From positions 1-40,045 of the forward strand of contig JACCZT010000034.1 in assembly GCA_013695785.1 (NCBI GenBank): DNA of 40,045 nucleotides. Reading direction: 5' to 3'. Shown here in pieces: positions 28,891-36,771 of this stretch. Under the pieces are notes generated by a model. That model did not search any database. It was given only the letters and a program-made list of their open reading frames with translations, and was not told the origin of the DNA. Source of the stretch: Nocardioidaceae bacterium (GTDB lineage: Bacteria; Actinomycetota; Actinomycetes; Propionibacteriales; Nocardioidaceae). The stretch's first letter is position 1, and every line of letters begins with the position of its first letter. Made by a program: the position numbers and the translations under genes.

Positions 28891-29847
28891 TCAGTACGTG
28901 TCGTAGTCGTCGTCATCGTCGTCGACGCGGCGCGGCCGTTCGGCCTTCTTGTCCTTGTTGCGGGTCTCGCGTGAGCTGGTGCCGTCGTTGCTCTCGCCAA
29001 CGGTGGAGGGGTCGTCGGCGATTGCCCGCTCGCGGTCCTCCTTGCGCTTGCTGACCTGCTCGCGACGCAGCTCGGCGGCCTCGTCGGAGTCGGCGTGGTA
29101 CTGCTCGAGCACCTCGGCGATGGGCGCGTCCATGATCAGCTTGCCTTCTTGCATGTACAGGCCCCGGCTGCAGAAGCGCTTGAGGTCCCGCGCGTTGTGC
29201 GAGACGAGGAACAGCGTGCGTCCGTCGTCGATGAGCTCCTCGATGCGTTCCCAGCACTTCTCGCGGAATGCCCGGTCGCCGACGGCGAGGACCTCATCGA
29301 CCAGCAGGATGGGCTCCTCCAGGCGCGAGACGACGGCGAACGCGACTCGTACCCGCATGCCAGAGGACAGGTGCTTGTAGGGGGCGTCCAGGAAGTTCTC
29401 GATCTCGGCGAACTCGACGATGTCGTCGAAGCACCCGGCGACCTGCTCCTTGTTCATGCCGTGCAGCCCTGCGGTCAAGGTGATGTTGTCGCGCACGGTC
29501 AGGTCCCCGACGAAACCGCCGGTGATCTCGATCAGCGGCGCGACCCCACCGCGCACCTCCACCGTGCCGTCGTCGGGCATCAGGACGCCGGCGAGCGCCT
29601 TGAGCAGGGTGGACTTGCCCTGGCCGTTGCGTCCGATCACCCCGATCGCCTCACCGTGCTGGACGTCGAAGGTCACCCGGCGCAGCGCCCAGAACTCCCC
29701 GGCCCGCACCCCGGACTGGCCCTTGAACAGCAGGTCGCGAACACTACGGTTGCGTCGCGACTTGTGGAAGCGGACCGAGAGGCCGTCGACCGAGATGACG
29801 GGCTCGGCAAGCGCGCTGTCGGTAGCGCCGGTGGTCTGGGTGGGCAT
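28891..29847 (-). CDS. ABC transporter ATP-binding protein, Wzt/TagH-like polysaccharide exporter
   Basis: 318 residues from ATG 29847; the track ORF starts further upstream inside the permease gene. Walker A GRNGQGKST (GVIGRNGQGKSTLLKAL), signature SSGMRVRVAFAV, Walker B PILLVDEVLAVGD and the H-loop LVSHN are intact. The last ~70 residues are charged and end in a polyaspartate stretch (VDDDDDDYDTY). There is no recognisable carbohydrate-binding domain of the Wzt type. With the permease it should export an undecaprenyl-linked wall polymer across the membrane. The stop/start overlap with the permease is TGATG. Confidence 0.92.
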   Translation of the reverse strand: MPTQTTGATDSALAEPVISVDGLSVRFHKSRRNRSVRDLLFKGQSGVRAGEFWALRRVTFDVQHGEAIGVIGRNGQGKSTLLKALAGVLMPDDGTVEVRGGVAPLIEITGGFVGDLTVRDNITLTAGLHGMNKEQVAGCFDDIVEFAEIENFLDAPYKHLSSGMRVRVAFAVVSRLEEPILLVDEVLAVGDRAFREKCWERIEELIDDGRTLFLVSHNARDLKRFCSRGLYMQEGKLIMDAPIAEVLEQYHADSDEAAELRREQVSKRKEDRERAIADDPSTVGESNDGTSSRETRNKDKKAERPRRVDDDDDDYDTY

Positions 29848-30683
29848 CAGATCTCCTTGAGAGCCGTGCGCTCGAGGCGGGCGAACACGAACCAGCCGAG
29901 GGCGAACACCGCCGTCGAGATGGCGGCGGCGATGCCGACGTGCCCCCAGTTCATCAGGTCGCCGAAGATTCCAGATCGGTAGAGCTGCAACAGGTCGCCC
30001 ATCGGGTTGACCACGTAGATCCACTGGTACGACTCCGGCACCCGGTCGACGCTGTAGAGGACCGGTGAGGCGTAGAAGCCGAGGCGGAGCATCACCTTGA
30101 TGAGGCGTTCGAGGTCACGTACCAGCACGATCAGCGGGGCCAGCAACAACCCGATACCGGTGAGCAGCACGAACTGGATGGCCATGGCCAGCGGCAGCGT
30201 CAAGATGTAGATGTTGACCGACTTCTGGTAGATCAGCATGAACGCCACGAGCACCGGCAGGCTCATCACGTACTCGCAACCCTTGGACATCACGACCTGC
30301 AAGATCCAGATCTCGCGTGGCAGGTCGGTGGACTTGACGAGCTTGCGGGAGGCGCGAAAGGCCTTGGCCGACTCGTTCACCGAACTGGTGAACCAGTTCC
30401 AGGCGAGCACGCCCGCGACCAGGAAGATGATGTACGGCTCCTCGCCGGCGCCTCGGGGGAACACCTGCGTGAACACGAACCAGTAGACCGAGCACATCAG
30501 CAACGGGTCGAGCACTGTCCACACGTAGCCGAGGGCCGATCCGGCGTAGGTGACCTTGAGGTCGCGTACGACGAGGAGCCACAAGATCTTGCGGACCCGC
30601 CAAACCGCTCGCGCTCGCGCTATCGGCGAGCGCTGGTCACTTCGGTTCAACGGCACATCCTCGTTCGGGCCCACGGGGGGCAC
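29847..30683 (-). CDS. ABC-2 type permease, TagG/Wzm-like
   Basis: 278 residues from GTG 30683; later GTGs at 30674 and 30653 are possible starts. Six hydrophobic helices with the TagG/Wzm features RDLKVTYAGSALGYVWTVLDPLL near the N-terminus (quoted partly: YAGSALGYVWTVLDPLL) and LLQLYRSGIFG near the C-terminus. It forms the channel for a lipid-linked polymer with the ATPase encoded 3' of it. It is transcribed divergently from the fused CDP-ribitol synthase gene. This suits one island making and exporting a polyol-phosphate polymer. Confidence 0.9.
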   Translation of the reverse strand: MPPVGPNEDVPLNRSDQRSPIARARAVWRVRKILWLLVVRDLKVTYAGSALGYVWTVLDPLLMCSVYWFVFTQVFPRGAGEEPYIIFLVAGVLAWNWFTSSVNESAKAFRASRKLVKSTDLPREIWILQVVMSKGCEYVMSLPVLVAFMLIYQKSVNIYILTLPLAMAIQFVLLTGIGLLLAPLIVLVRDLERLIKVMLRLGFYASPVLYSVDRVPESYQWIYVVNPMGDLLQLYRSGIFGDLMNWGHVGIAAAISTAVFALGWFVFARLERTALKEI

Positions 30684-30696
30684 ACGTCAGCGACTT

Positions 30697-30702
30697 ACTG
30701 TA
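30697..30702 (-). promoter_or_regulatory. Putative -10 (TACAGT, minus strand) of the ABC exporter operon
   Basis: On the minus strand TACAGT lies 13 nt before GTG 30683. The motif GGTCAGG sits 4 nt upstream of this -10 box. Confidence 0.4.
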
Positions 30703-30706
30703 CGCA

Positions 30707-30753
30707 CCTGACCGGGCGAAGCCACGACAACCCGGCTCCGAGGGTCGGTCAGG
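30707..30753. promoter_or_regulatory. Symmetric GGTCAGG operator candidate between divergent genes
   Basis: CCTGACC (30707-30713) and GGTCAGG (30747-30753) form a 7-bp inverted repeat, centres 40 bp apart. Each copy lies just upstream of one divergent -10 box, 4 nt and 6 nt away. One regulator could control both promoters. Confidence 0.4.
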
Positions 30754-30759
30754 GCAAGT

Positions 30760-30765
30760 TACCCT
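30760..30765 (+). promoter_or_regulatory. Putative leaderless promoter of the fused CDP-ribitol synthase (-10 TACCCT)
   Basis: TACCCT lies 7 nt before GTG 30773. This favours 30773 over the ORF-track GTG at 30767. Confidence 0.45.
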
Positions 30766-30772
30766 CGTGGGC

Positions 30773-32179
30773 GTGAGCACCCTACGCAACGTCGCGGTCG
30801 TCCTGGCCGGAGGAACCGGATCGCGGGTCGGACTGTCCATCCCCAAGCAGCTGATCAAGATCGCCGGCAAACCCATCATCGAGCACACGATCGCGACGAT
30901 GAACGCCTCGCCGCTCATCGACGAGATCATCGTGATGATGACGCCGGGGCACCTCGACCCCGTGCGCTCCGTCGTCTCCAAGGGCGGCTACGACAAGGTC
31001 ACCCAGATCCTCGAAGGCGCTGAGACCCGCAACGGCACCACCAGCAAGGCGCTCGACGCGCTCGGTGAGGAGGAGTGCAACGTGCTCCTCCACGACGCCG
31101 TACGCCCCCTGGTCTCGCAGACGATCATCGCGGAGTGCGTCGCCGCGCTCGCCGACTACGAGGCGGTCGACACCGCGATCGCCTCGGCCGACACCGTCGT
31201 CCAGGTCGATGAGAGGACCGGTGCCATCTCCGACGTCCTGCCGCGTCACCTGTTGCGCCGCGGCCAGACGCCGCAAGGGTTCCGGCTGTCGGTGATCCGC
31301 AAGGCGTACCAGAACGCCGCGAAGGACCCCCACTTCGTGGCGACCGACGACTGCACCGTCGTGCTGCGCTACCTGCCCGAGGTCCCGATCGCGGTCGTCA
31401 ACGGCCACGAACGCAACATGAAGGTGACCGAGCCGATCGACATCTACATCGCCGACAAGCTGTTCCAGCTGACCTCGGCGGACCGTCCGGCGAGCCTGAG
31501 CGACGAGCAGTACCGCGAGGCGCTGGAGAACAAGATCGTGGTCGTCTTCGGCGGGTCGTACGGCATCGGCGGCGACATCGCCGACCTCGCCGAGAAGCAC
31601 GGCGCGACGGTCCACCGGTTCTCCCGCTCGTCGACCAAGACCCACGTCGAACGGCGCGGTGACGTGGCCGCAGTTGCCCAGCAGGTGCTCGCCGAGAGCG
31701 GACGCATCGACTTCGTCGTCAACACCGCCGGCGTGCTGCCGCGCGGCGAGCTGTCCGAGACCAGCGAGGAGACGATCTACAACGCCACCGAGGTCAACTA
31801 CCTCGCCCCGATCTTCATCGCCCAAGAGTTCTACCCCTACCTCGCCGAGACCGGTGGGTCGCTGCTGCTGTTCACGTCGTCGTCGTACACGCGGGGGCGC
31901 AGCGGCTACTCGCTGTACTCCTCGGCCAAGGCCGCCGTCGTCAACCTGACCCAGGCGCTGGCCGACGAGTGGGCGGGCCAGGTGCGGGTCAACTGCGTCA
32001 ACCCCGAGCGCACCGGCACGCCCATGCGTACCAAGGCCTTCGGCGACGAGCCTGCCGGCACGCTGCTCACCTCGCAAGAGGTGGCGGTCAAGTCCCTCGA
32101 CGTCCTCGTCTCGGCCCAGACCGGCCACGTGATCGACATCCGGCGCGGGGACGGCCCCGCGGCCATCGTCAACGGTTGA
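30773..32179 (+). CDS. Bifunctional ribitol-5-phosphate cytidylyltransferase / SDR reductase (Bcs1/Acs1-like)
   Basis: 468 residues. The N-terminal ~235 residues are an IspD/TarI-type cytidylyltransferase: AVVLAGGTGSRVGLSIPKQL, LLHDAVRPLV and late NMKVTEPIDIYIADKL. The C-terminal part is a short-chain dehydrogenase: nucleotide-binding VVFGGSYGIGGDIADLA, NTAGVLP and the catalytic YxxxK in GYSLYSSAKAA. This fused layout is known from H. influenzae Bcs1/Acs1, which reduces ribulose 5-phosphate to ribitol 5-phosphate and activates it to CDP-ribitol. By homology it makes the donor for the TagF-like enzymes nearby. Staphylococcal TarJ is a separate, unrelated zinc alcohol dehydrogenase. Assignment is by domain order and context. 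Confidence 0.88.
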   Translation: MSTLRNVAVVLAGGTGSRVGLSIPKQLIKIAGKPIIEHTIATMNASPLIDEIIVMMTPGHLDPVRSVVSKGGYDKVTQILEGAETRNGTTSKALDALGEEECNVLLHDAVRPLVSQTIIAECVAALADYEAVDTAIASADTVVQVDERTGAISDVLPRHLLRRGQTPQGFRLSVIRKAYQNAAKDPHFVATDDCTVVLRYLPEVPIAVVNGHERNMKVTEPIDIYIADKLFQLTSADRPASLSDEQYREALENKIVVVFGGSYGIGGDIADLAEKHGATVHRFSRSSTKTHVERRGDVAAVAQQVLAESGRIDFVVNTAGVLPRGELSETSEETIYNATEVNYLAPIFIAQEFYPYLAETGGSLLLFTSSSYTRGRSGYSLYSSAKAAVVNLTQALADEWAGQVRVNCVNPERTGTPMRTKAFGDEPAGTLLTSQEVAVKSLDVLVSAQTGHVIDIRRGDGPAAIVNG

Positions 32180-32187
32180 AGCACGCA

Positions 32188-32193
32188 TAGGGT
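32188..32193 (+). promoter_or_regulatory. Putative leaderless promoter of the ExoA-like glycosyltransferase (-10 TAGGGT)
   Basis: TAGGGT lies 7 nt before ATG 32201 and supports that start. The ORF track begins at GTG 32192, which is inside the box. Confidence 0.5.
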
Positions 32194-32200
32194 GCGGAGC

Positions 32201-33184
32201 ATGTCCACCGACCCGTCGTACCCCGGAGTCTCGGTGTTCATGACGGTGCGCAACGAGGAACGCCATCTACGGACCTGTGTCCGGCAAATCCTGGCGCAGG
32301 AATACGCCGGCCACCTCGAGCTCGTCGTCGCGGTCGGACCGTCGACCGACGCGACCGCGCGGATCGCCCGCGAGCTCGCCGCGGAGCGGCCGCAGGTGAC
32401 CGTGGTCGACAATCCCTCCGGCTTGACCCCCAACGGCCTCAACGCCGCCATCGCCGCCGCCAAGCACGACCTGCTCGTGCGCGCCGACGGGCACGCGCTC
32501 TTCCCGCCCGGTTACGTCGCGGAGGTCGTACGGGTCCTCGACGCGACCGGGGCCGCCAACGTCGGTGGTCGCATGGTGCCCGAGGGCACCAACGCCTTCG
32601 CCCGGGCGGTGGCGAAGGCTATGTCGTCTCCCTTTGGGATCGGGGGGGCGGCCTTCCACACCGGTGGCGACGCCGGACCGCAACCGACGGTCTACCTCGG
32701 CGCGTTCCGGCGCGATGCCATCGAGAAGGTCGGCGGGTACGACGAGTACTTCACCCGCGCCCAGGATTGGGAGCTCAACCACCGGATCCGCGAGTCCGGC
32801 GAAGTCGTCTGGTTCGAACCCGGGCTCGCCGTCGTCTACCACCCACGCGACACGTTGAAGGCGTTCGCCCGCCAGCAGTTCCATACCGGTGGCTGGCGTC
32901 GCAAGGTCATGAGCAAGCACCCGGAGTCGGTGTCGTTGCGTTACCTGGCGCCGCCGCTGGTGGTGCTGGCGTCGGTGCTCGGGGTACTGGTAGGGCTCGT
33001 CGGGGTGTTCACCTGGCCTTGGTTGATGCTGGGGCTCGCGGTCCCGCTGGTCTACCTGCTCGGTGTGCTCGTCATCGGGTGGTTCGAGGGCTGCGATCTC
33101 GACCCACCGGCCCGCCGCCGGTTGCCGCTGGTGATGGCGGTGATGCACCTGTCATGGGGCGCAGGGTTCTTGCGCAACGCCTGA
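32201..33184 (+). CDS. ExoA-like family 2 glycosyltransferase
   Basis: 327 residues. GT2 catalytic domain in the first ~230 residues: VSVFMTVRNEERHLRTCVR, the metal-binding VRADGHALF, GAFRRDAIEKVGGYDEYF and the acceptor-side AQDWELNHRIRESG. Two C-terminal hydrophobic segments (about 245-295) anchor it in the membrane. The arrangement resembles succinoglycan-type ExoA transferases, so it likely adds a sugar to a lipid-linked intermediate of the island's polymer. Its TGA and the stop of the convergent TagF-like gene are separated by 1 bp. Confidence 0.88.
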   Translation: MSTDPSYPGVSVFMTVRNEERHLRTCVRQILAQEYAGHLELVVAVGPSTDATARIARELAAERPQVTVVDNPSGLTPNGLNAAIAAAKHDLLVRADGHALFPPGYVAEVVRVLDATGAANVGGRMVPEGTNAFARAVAKAMSSPFGIGGAAFHTGGDAGPQPTVYLGAFRRDAIEKVGGYDEYFTRAQDWELNHRIRESGEVVWFEPGLAVVYHPRDTLKAFARQQFHTGGWRRKVMSKHPESVSLRYLAPPLVVLASVLGVLVGLVGVFTWPWLMLGLAVPLVYLLGVLVIGWFEGCDLDPPARRRLPLVMAVMHLSWGAGFLRNA

Positions 33185-33185
33185 G

Positions 33186-34385
33186 TCAGAGCAACGGCAG
33201 CGGGTTGTCCGCCGCGTAGGCGATCGCCTCGTCGACGGCGGCGTGGAAGCGCGCCGTGCTGGCCCGGTGGGCGGTCTCGCCGAAGTAGTGGTGGACCAGT
33301 GCGTCGTCGATGGTCGCGGACCGGCTGTCCTTGAGCAGCAGAGCCAGGACGTCACCCACGGCGTCGGCCCCCGACGTCGCGATGGTCGGCACCTCGCTGA
33401 GGAACGTGGACTCGGGGAAGAGGGCGTGCTCGTTGTCGGGCACGGTGACGAGCAACGGCTTGCCGGTCGCCAGCCAGTCGTAGGCGACCGAGGAGACGTC
33501 GGTGATGCAGACGTCGGCGAAGTCCCATTGCCACCCGTAGTCACCGGTGTCGACCAGGTGGCGTTCGCCGTGTCCGTGCAGGATCGCCCGGATCTCGCGG
33601 TCGGCTTGGGCGTGGGCGGCGGAGTTGAACCCCGATCGCGGGTGCGGCCGGTACACGATGCGCCAGCGCGGGTCGGCCGCCAGCTGTCGCATCATCGCGA
33701 CGCCGTGGCTGGCGACGGATCCATAGCCCATGCTCGGGCGGTCGCCCTCCCAGGTGGGGGCGTAGAAGACACGGGTGGCGCCGTCGACCGCCCACGCCGG
33801 CGCCCCGGCGTACTCGTGGTCGAGCTGCGGCCGGCCGATCAGGCGTACGTGGGCGTCGGCGTCGAAACCGCGCAGATGCGTGGCGATGCGCTCCTTGGCT
33901 GCCTCGCCGGCGACGAAGACGCGGTCGTAGGCCTTGTTCTGGTTGGAGATGCTCGAGTCCTTGTCGCTCTCCCCGTGGCCGAGGTAGACGTGGACGGGGG
34001 AGGCGAAGCGGATCATCCGGAAGTTGAGCTCGACGTGGTTGACGTAGAGCACCACGGGGACGGCGTGTGCGCGGACGAGGCGTTCGAGGGCGATGCTTCC
34101 CGGAGCAAACGCGACCGGGAGGGAGCTCACCTCGAGCACCTTCGTCCCGGTGTCTGGCCGGGAGACGATGACGAAGACCGGGCGGGTCTGGTGGAGACGT
34201 TCCAGCGGCCGCAGCCAGTGCTCGAGCTGGTAGACGTTCTCCGGGCCGGTAGAGAAGAAGACCGCGATCGAGCCGGCGGCGATGTCGCCGCTCCCGACGC
34301 TGCGCCGCGCGAAGCTCTTCGCGCGGACCCGGTTGGTGACGAGCCGGCCGCCCTCGCGGGTGTATCTCCGGGCTCGGCTCAGCAC
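33186..34385 (-). CDS. TagF-like CDP-glycerol/CDP-ribitol polyol-phosphate transferase
   Basis: 399 residues from GTG 34385, chosen because a TAGGGT -10 box ends 7 nt before it; the track uses GTG 34394, which overlaps that box. The CDP-glycerol glycerophosphotransferase domain is clear: VYLGHGESDKDSS (family HG motif), FYAPTWEGDRPSMGYGSV, VYRPHPRSGF and ADVCITDVSSVAYDWLATGKPLL. No membrane helix. It likely transfers polyol phosphate from a CDP-polyol to a lipid-linked acceptor or growing chain. Donor choice (glycerol or ribitol) cannot be read from sequence; the CDP-ribitol synthase next door suggests ribitol. Confidence 0.9.
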   Translation of the reverse strand: MLSRARRYTREGGRLVTNRVRAKSFARRSVGSGDIAAGSIAVFFSTGPENVYQLEHWLRPLERLHQTRPVFVIVSRPDTGTKVLEVSSLPVAFAPGSIALERLVRAHAVPVVLYVNHVELNFRMIRFASPVHVYLGHGESDKDSSISNQNKAYDRVFVAGEAAKERIATHLRGFDADAHVRLIGRPQLDHEYAGAPAWAVDGATRVFYAPTWEGDRPSMGYGSVASHGVAMMRQLAADPRWRIVYRPHPRSGFNSAAHAQADREIRAILHGHGERHLVDTGDYGWQWDFADVCITDVSSVAYDWLATGKPLLVTVPDNEHALFPESTFLSEVPTIATSGADAVGDVLALLLKDSRSATIDDALVHHYFGETAHRASTARFHAAVDEAIAYAADNPLPLL

Positions 34386-34392
34386 GTCTGCC

Positions 34393-34398
34393 ACCCTA
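34393..34398 (-). promoter_or_regulatory. Putative leaderless promoter of the TagF-like gene (-10 TAGGGT)
   Basis: Minus-strand TAGGGT followed by 7 nt and GTG 34385. The box overlaps the alternative GTG at 34394 used by the ORF track. Confidence 0.5.
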
Positions 34399-34429
34399 CT
34401 GCGATCAGAGCATTCGGCTGACTCGGTCG

Positions 34430-34852
34430 CTAAGGGCTGTGATCTGTGGCGAGCCAGGCGGCTCTTCTGCGGTTCGAAGCCTGAGCGAGCCAGGCGTCCT
34501 GCACCACCTCGGCCAGCTCCTGGTACGTCAGCTCGCCGATCCGGCTGGCCCGCAGGAGCACCGAGCGGTGGCCGTCGAAGTGCGCGGTGGTGAAGAACGG
34601 CGAGTGCGAATCCTGGACCAGCGCTTGCTTCTCCGCCTCCGACTCCACCCAGAAGACGATCACGTCCGAGTAGCGCTCCCCGGTCTGGGGATCACACGCA
34701 TCCGGTCGGGGGGTGCGGAAGAACACGAAGGACTTCCCGCCCACCTGGTAGACGGGATTCTCGCTCGACCGCCGGTCAACCGTTACGTGGGGCATGGCGA
34801 GAGCTAGCTCGTGAACGTCCTCCACCCGTGCGAACCGCGACTCCGCGTCCAT
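34430..34852 (-). CDS. YjbR/MmcQ-family protein
   Basis: 140 residues from ATG 34852. The ORF track start at 34912 falls in the next gene; ATG 34852 has a TACCCT box 6 nt upstream. Family pattern: VEDVHELALAMPHVT at the N-terminus, VYQVGGKSFVFFRTPRP, and a C-terminal segment SPFFTTAHFDGHRSVLLRASRIG with YQELAEVVQDAWLAQAS. MmcQ/YjbR proteins have a CyaY-like fold and are often called DNA-binding, but no firm role is known. It lies between two TagF-like genes in the same orientation without an obvious link to wall synthesis. Confidence 0.85.
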   Translation of the reverse strand: MDAESRFARVEDVHELALAMPHVTVDRRSSENPVYQVGGKSFVFFRTPRPDACDPQTGERYSDVIVFWVESEAEKQALVQDSHSPFFTTAHFDGHRSVLLRASRIGELTYQELAEVVQDAWLAQASNRRRAAWLATDHSP

Positions 34853-34858
34853 GCTGAC

Positions 34859-34864
34859 AGGGTA
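34859..34864 (-). promoter_or_regulatory. Putative leaderless promoter of the YjbR/MmcQ gene (-10 TACCCT)
   Basis: Minus-strand TACCCT, then 6 nt, then ATG 34852. It fits in the 17-nt gap after the upstream TagF-like gene. Confidence 0.5.
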
Positions 34865-34869
34865 TGCAG

Positions 34870-36765
34870 TCACGCCCGGTGCGGCGCGCGTTCGCGTCCG
34901 GCCCTGTCGCACAGGGCGTCGACGGCGTGTTGGAAGGTCGCGAAGGTACGCGAGGTGGCGGGACCGAGCAGGTACTCCGCGAGACGCGAGCGATCGGTCA
35001 TGCGGTCGTCAGGGGCGTCCCCGGCGACGACGGCGACGAACTCCTCGATGCCGGTGCCGTTACCCATCACGGTTGTCCCCGCGGCGGCTGAGGGGAAGTC
35101 GGCGACGAACCGGTCGGCGTCGGTGTGGGTCGGGTTGAACACCGCGTACGGTTTCTCGCTGGCGACGAAGTCCGACAGGACGCTGGAGATGTCGGCGACC
35201 AGGGCGCTGGACTCGTTGAAGCACGACACCAGGGTCGGGTCGCTCGCGCCGGGCTGGACCACGACGTGCGCAGCGGGGTCCAGTCCCTCCCAGAAGGAGC
35301 GGTCCACCAGTGCGTGTGCTGCCTGCTCGGCCACTGCCGAGCCTTCCGGGTCGAGGGTGACGGACAGGGTCGAGGTGTACGCGCCGTCGGTCCGCCCCGA
35401 CGTGTTGGCTGCCTCGATGCGCCGCACGATCTGCAGATGCGCGTCGCGGACGCGGGGGTCGCGGGCTCCGATCAGCGGGTGCGGACGATAGACGAGACGC
35501 AACCTGCCGGGCATCGACAAGACGTGTTCGACCAGCCGGTCACCGATCGCGAGCACCGAGGAGTACGCCTGTCCGGAGTTCCACCCTTCCCAGGTGGGGG
35601 CGTACAACACGGTCGGTACCGGAGGCGGCGGGCGCTGCGAGGCCGTCTCGACGTCGGTGATCTGAGGCCGGCCGACGCGGACGAAGGCGTCGTCGGCGAT
35701 GCCGAGGGCGGCGCGGCGGTAGCGGTCGGCACCGGCCTCGCCAGCGACCCAGATCTCGTCGTACACGCGCGCGTAGGGGATCGCTGACGCGCTCTTGTCG
35801 CTGTCGCCGTGCCCGATGAACGCGCTCATCAGGGTGGGCAACCGGAGGATGTGGATGTTGTTGCCGATGTTGGTGGGAAACAGCGCCACTCGGACGTGGG
35901 ACAGGTCGAGGCTCATCAGGTCCGAGCCGCTGGCGGCGCAGATGACCGGGAGGCTCGTGGCGTCGAGCGCATGAAAGAGCTCGTCGTCGCGCAGCACGAT
36001 GAGGGTGCGCTGCCGCAGGCGTTCGAGGGTCGGGAGCCACACGTTCACCTGGTACGCGGAGGTCTTCGAGCCGCTGAGGTGGAGCACGACCTCCGGTCGG
36101 TAGTCGTCGATGAACGTCTGGATCGGGACCATCTTGGGTTTGCGTACGCCGTCTCCCCGCGCGGTCCGGGAGGCGAGGACGTCGGCGACCGGCCCGATCA
36201 CCAGCATCATCTGCAGGGTCACCGCGAGGGTACCGAGCACCCACACGACCCAGCTGCCCTCGGTCACGCAGATGGCCGGTACGACCACCGCCAGCTGCGC
36301 CGGAACTTCTCGACGCCAGCGGTGGGGCCTGATGCCCCACACCTCCCGGGCCCCGGCGGCAGTATCGACGTTGCGGGTGAGTACCGGGCGCGAGTGCGCC
36401 TTGCGGAGCTGGGCGACGCAGAATGCGTGCGCACAGTGCAGCAGCAGGTAGGCGCCGAAGACCACGGCGAAGGCGACGGCGGGCCACCGCGACTCCCACA
36501 GGCCGACCCCGGCGAGGGCGACGACGCCACCACGCAGCGCGGCACGGGTGGTGGGGCCAAGGTCCGCCTGACCGAGCAGCCGCCCGAACGTCGGCGCGTA
36601 CCTCTGGACCAGCGGCTCGCACAGGACTGAGGCGGCAAGGGCCGCGATGGTCACCAGCTGCCAGTGTGCGAGGGCGCCGACCAGCGCGAGCAGGGACGTC
36701 GCAGCGAGCAGCGCCACCGATCCGAGCTCACCGGAGGCCCCGGCCCGGACAAGGCGTCTGCGCAT
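34870..36765 (-). CDS. TagF-like polyol-phosphate transferase with N-terminal membrane domain
   Basis: 631 residues from ATG 36765. The first ~200 residues hold several hydrophobic segments (LLAATSLLALVGALA, AVAFAVVFGAYLLLH, WVVWVLGTLAVTLQMMLVI), unlike the soluble TagF-like neighbour. From ~230 on there is a CDP-glycerol glycerophosphotransferase domain: VYLG replaced by AFIGHGDSDKSAS, LYAPTWEGWNSGQAYSSV, VYRPHPLIGARDPRV and NESSALVADISSVLSDFVAS. Two TagF-like enzymes could divide primer and polymer steps, as TagB and TagF do in Bacillus, but this is inference. It starts 6 nt after the stop of the CDP-alcohol phosphotransferase gene, so the two form an operon. Confidence 0.88.
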   Translation of the reverse strand: MRRRLVRAGASGELGSVALLAATSLLALVGALAHWQLVTIAALAASVLCEPLVQRYAPTFGRLLGQADLGPTTRAALRGGVVALAGVGLWESRWPAVAFAVVFGAYLLLHCAHAFCVAQLRKAHSRPVLTRNVDTAAGAREVWGIRPHRWRREVPAQLAVVVPAICVTEGSWVVWVLGTLAVTLQMMLVIGPVADVLASRTARGDGVRKPKMVPIQTFIDDYRPEVVLHLSGSKTSAYQVNVWLPTLERLRQRTLIVLRDDELFHALDATSLPVICAASGSDLMSLDLSHVRVALFPTNIGNNIHILRLPTLMSAFIGHGDSDKSASAIPYARVYDEIWVAGEAGADRYRRAALGIADDAFVRVGRPQITDVETASQRPPPPVPTVLYAPTWEGWNSGQAYSSVLAIGDRLVEHVLSMPGRLRLVYRPHPLIGARDPRVRDAHLQIVRRIEAANTSGRTDGAYTSTLSVTLDPEGSAVAEQAAHALVDRSFWEGLDPAAHVVVQPGASDPTLVSCFNESSALVADISSVLSDFVASEKPYAVFNPTHTDADRFVADFPSAAAGTTVMGNGTGIEEFVAVVAGDAPDDRMTDRSRLAEYLLGPATSRTFATFQHAVDALCDRAGRERAPHRA

Positions 36766-36771
36766 CGTCGC

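Noticed and set aside
33243-34421. 392-aa plus-strand ORF over the TagF-like gene
   Set aside because: Antisense of a gene with clear CDP-glycerol transferase motifs; no motif in the plus frame.
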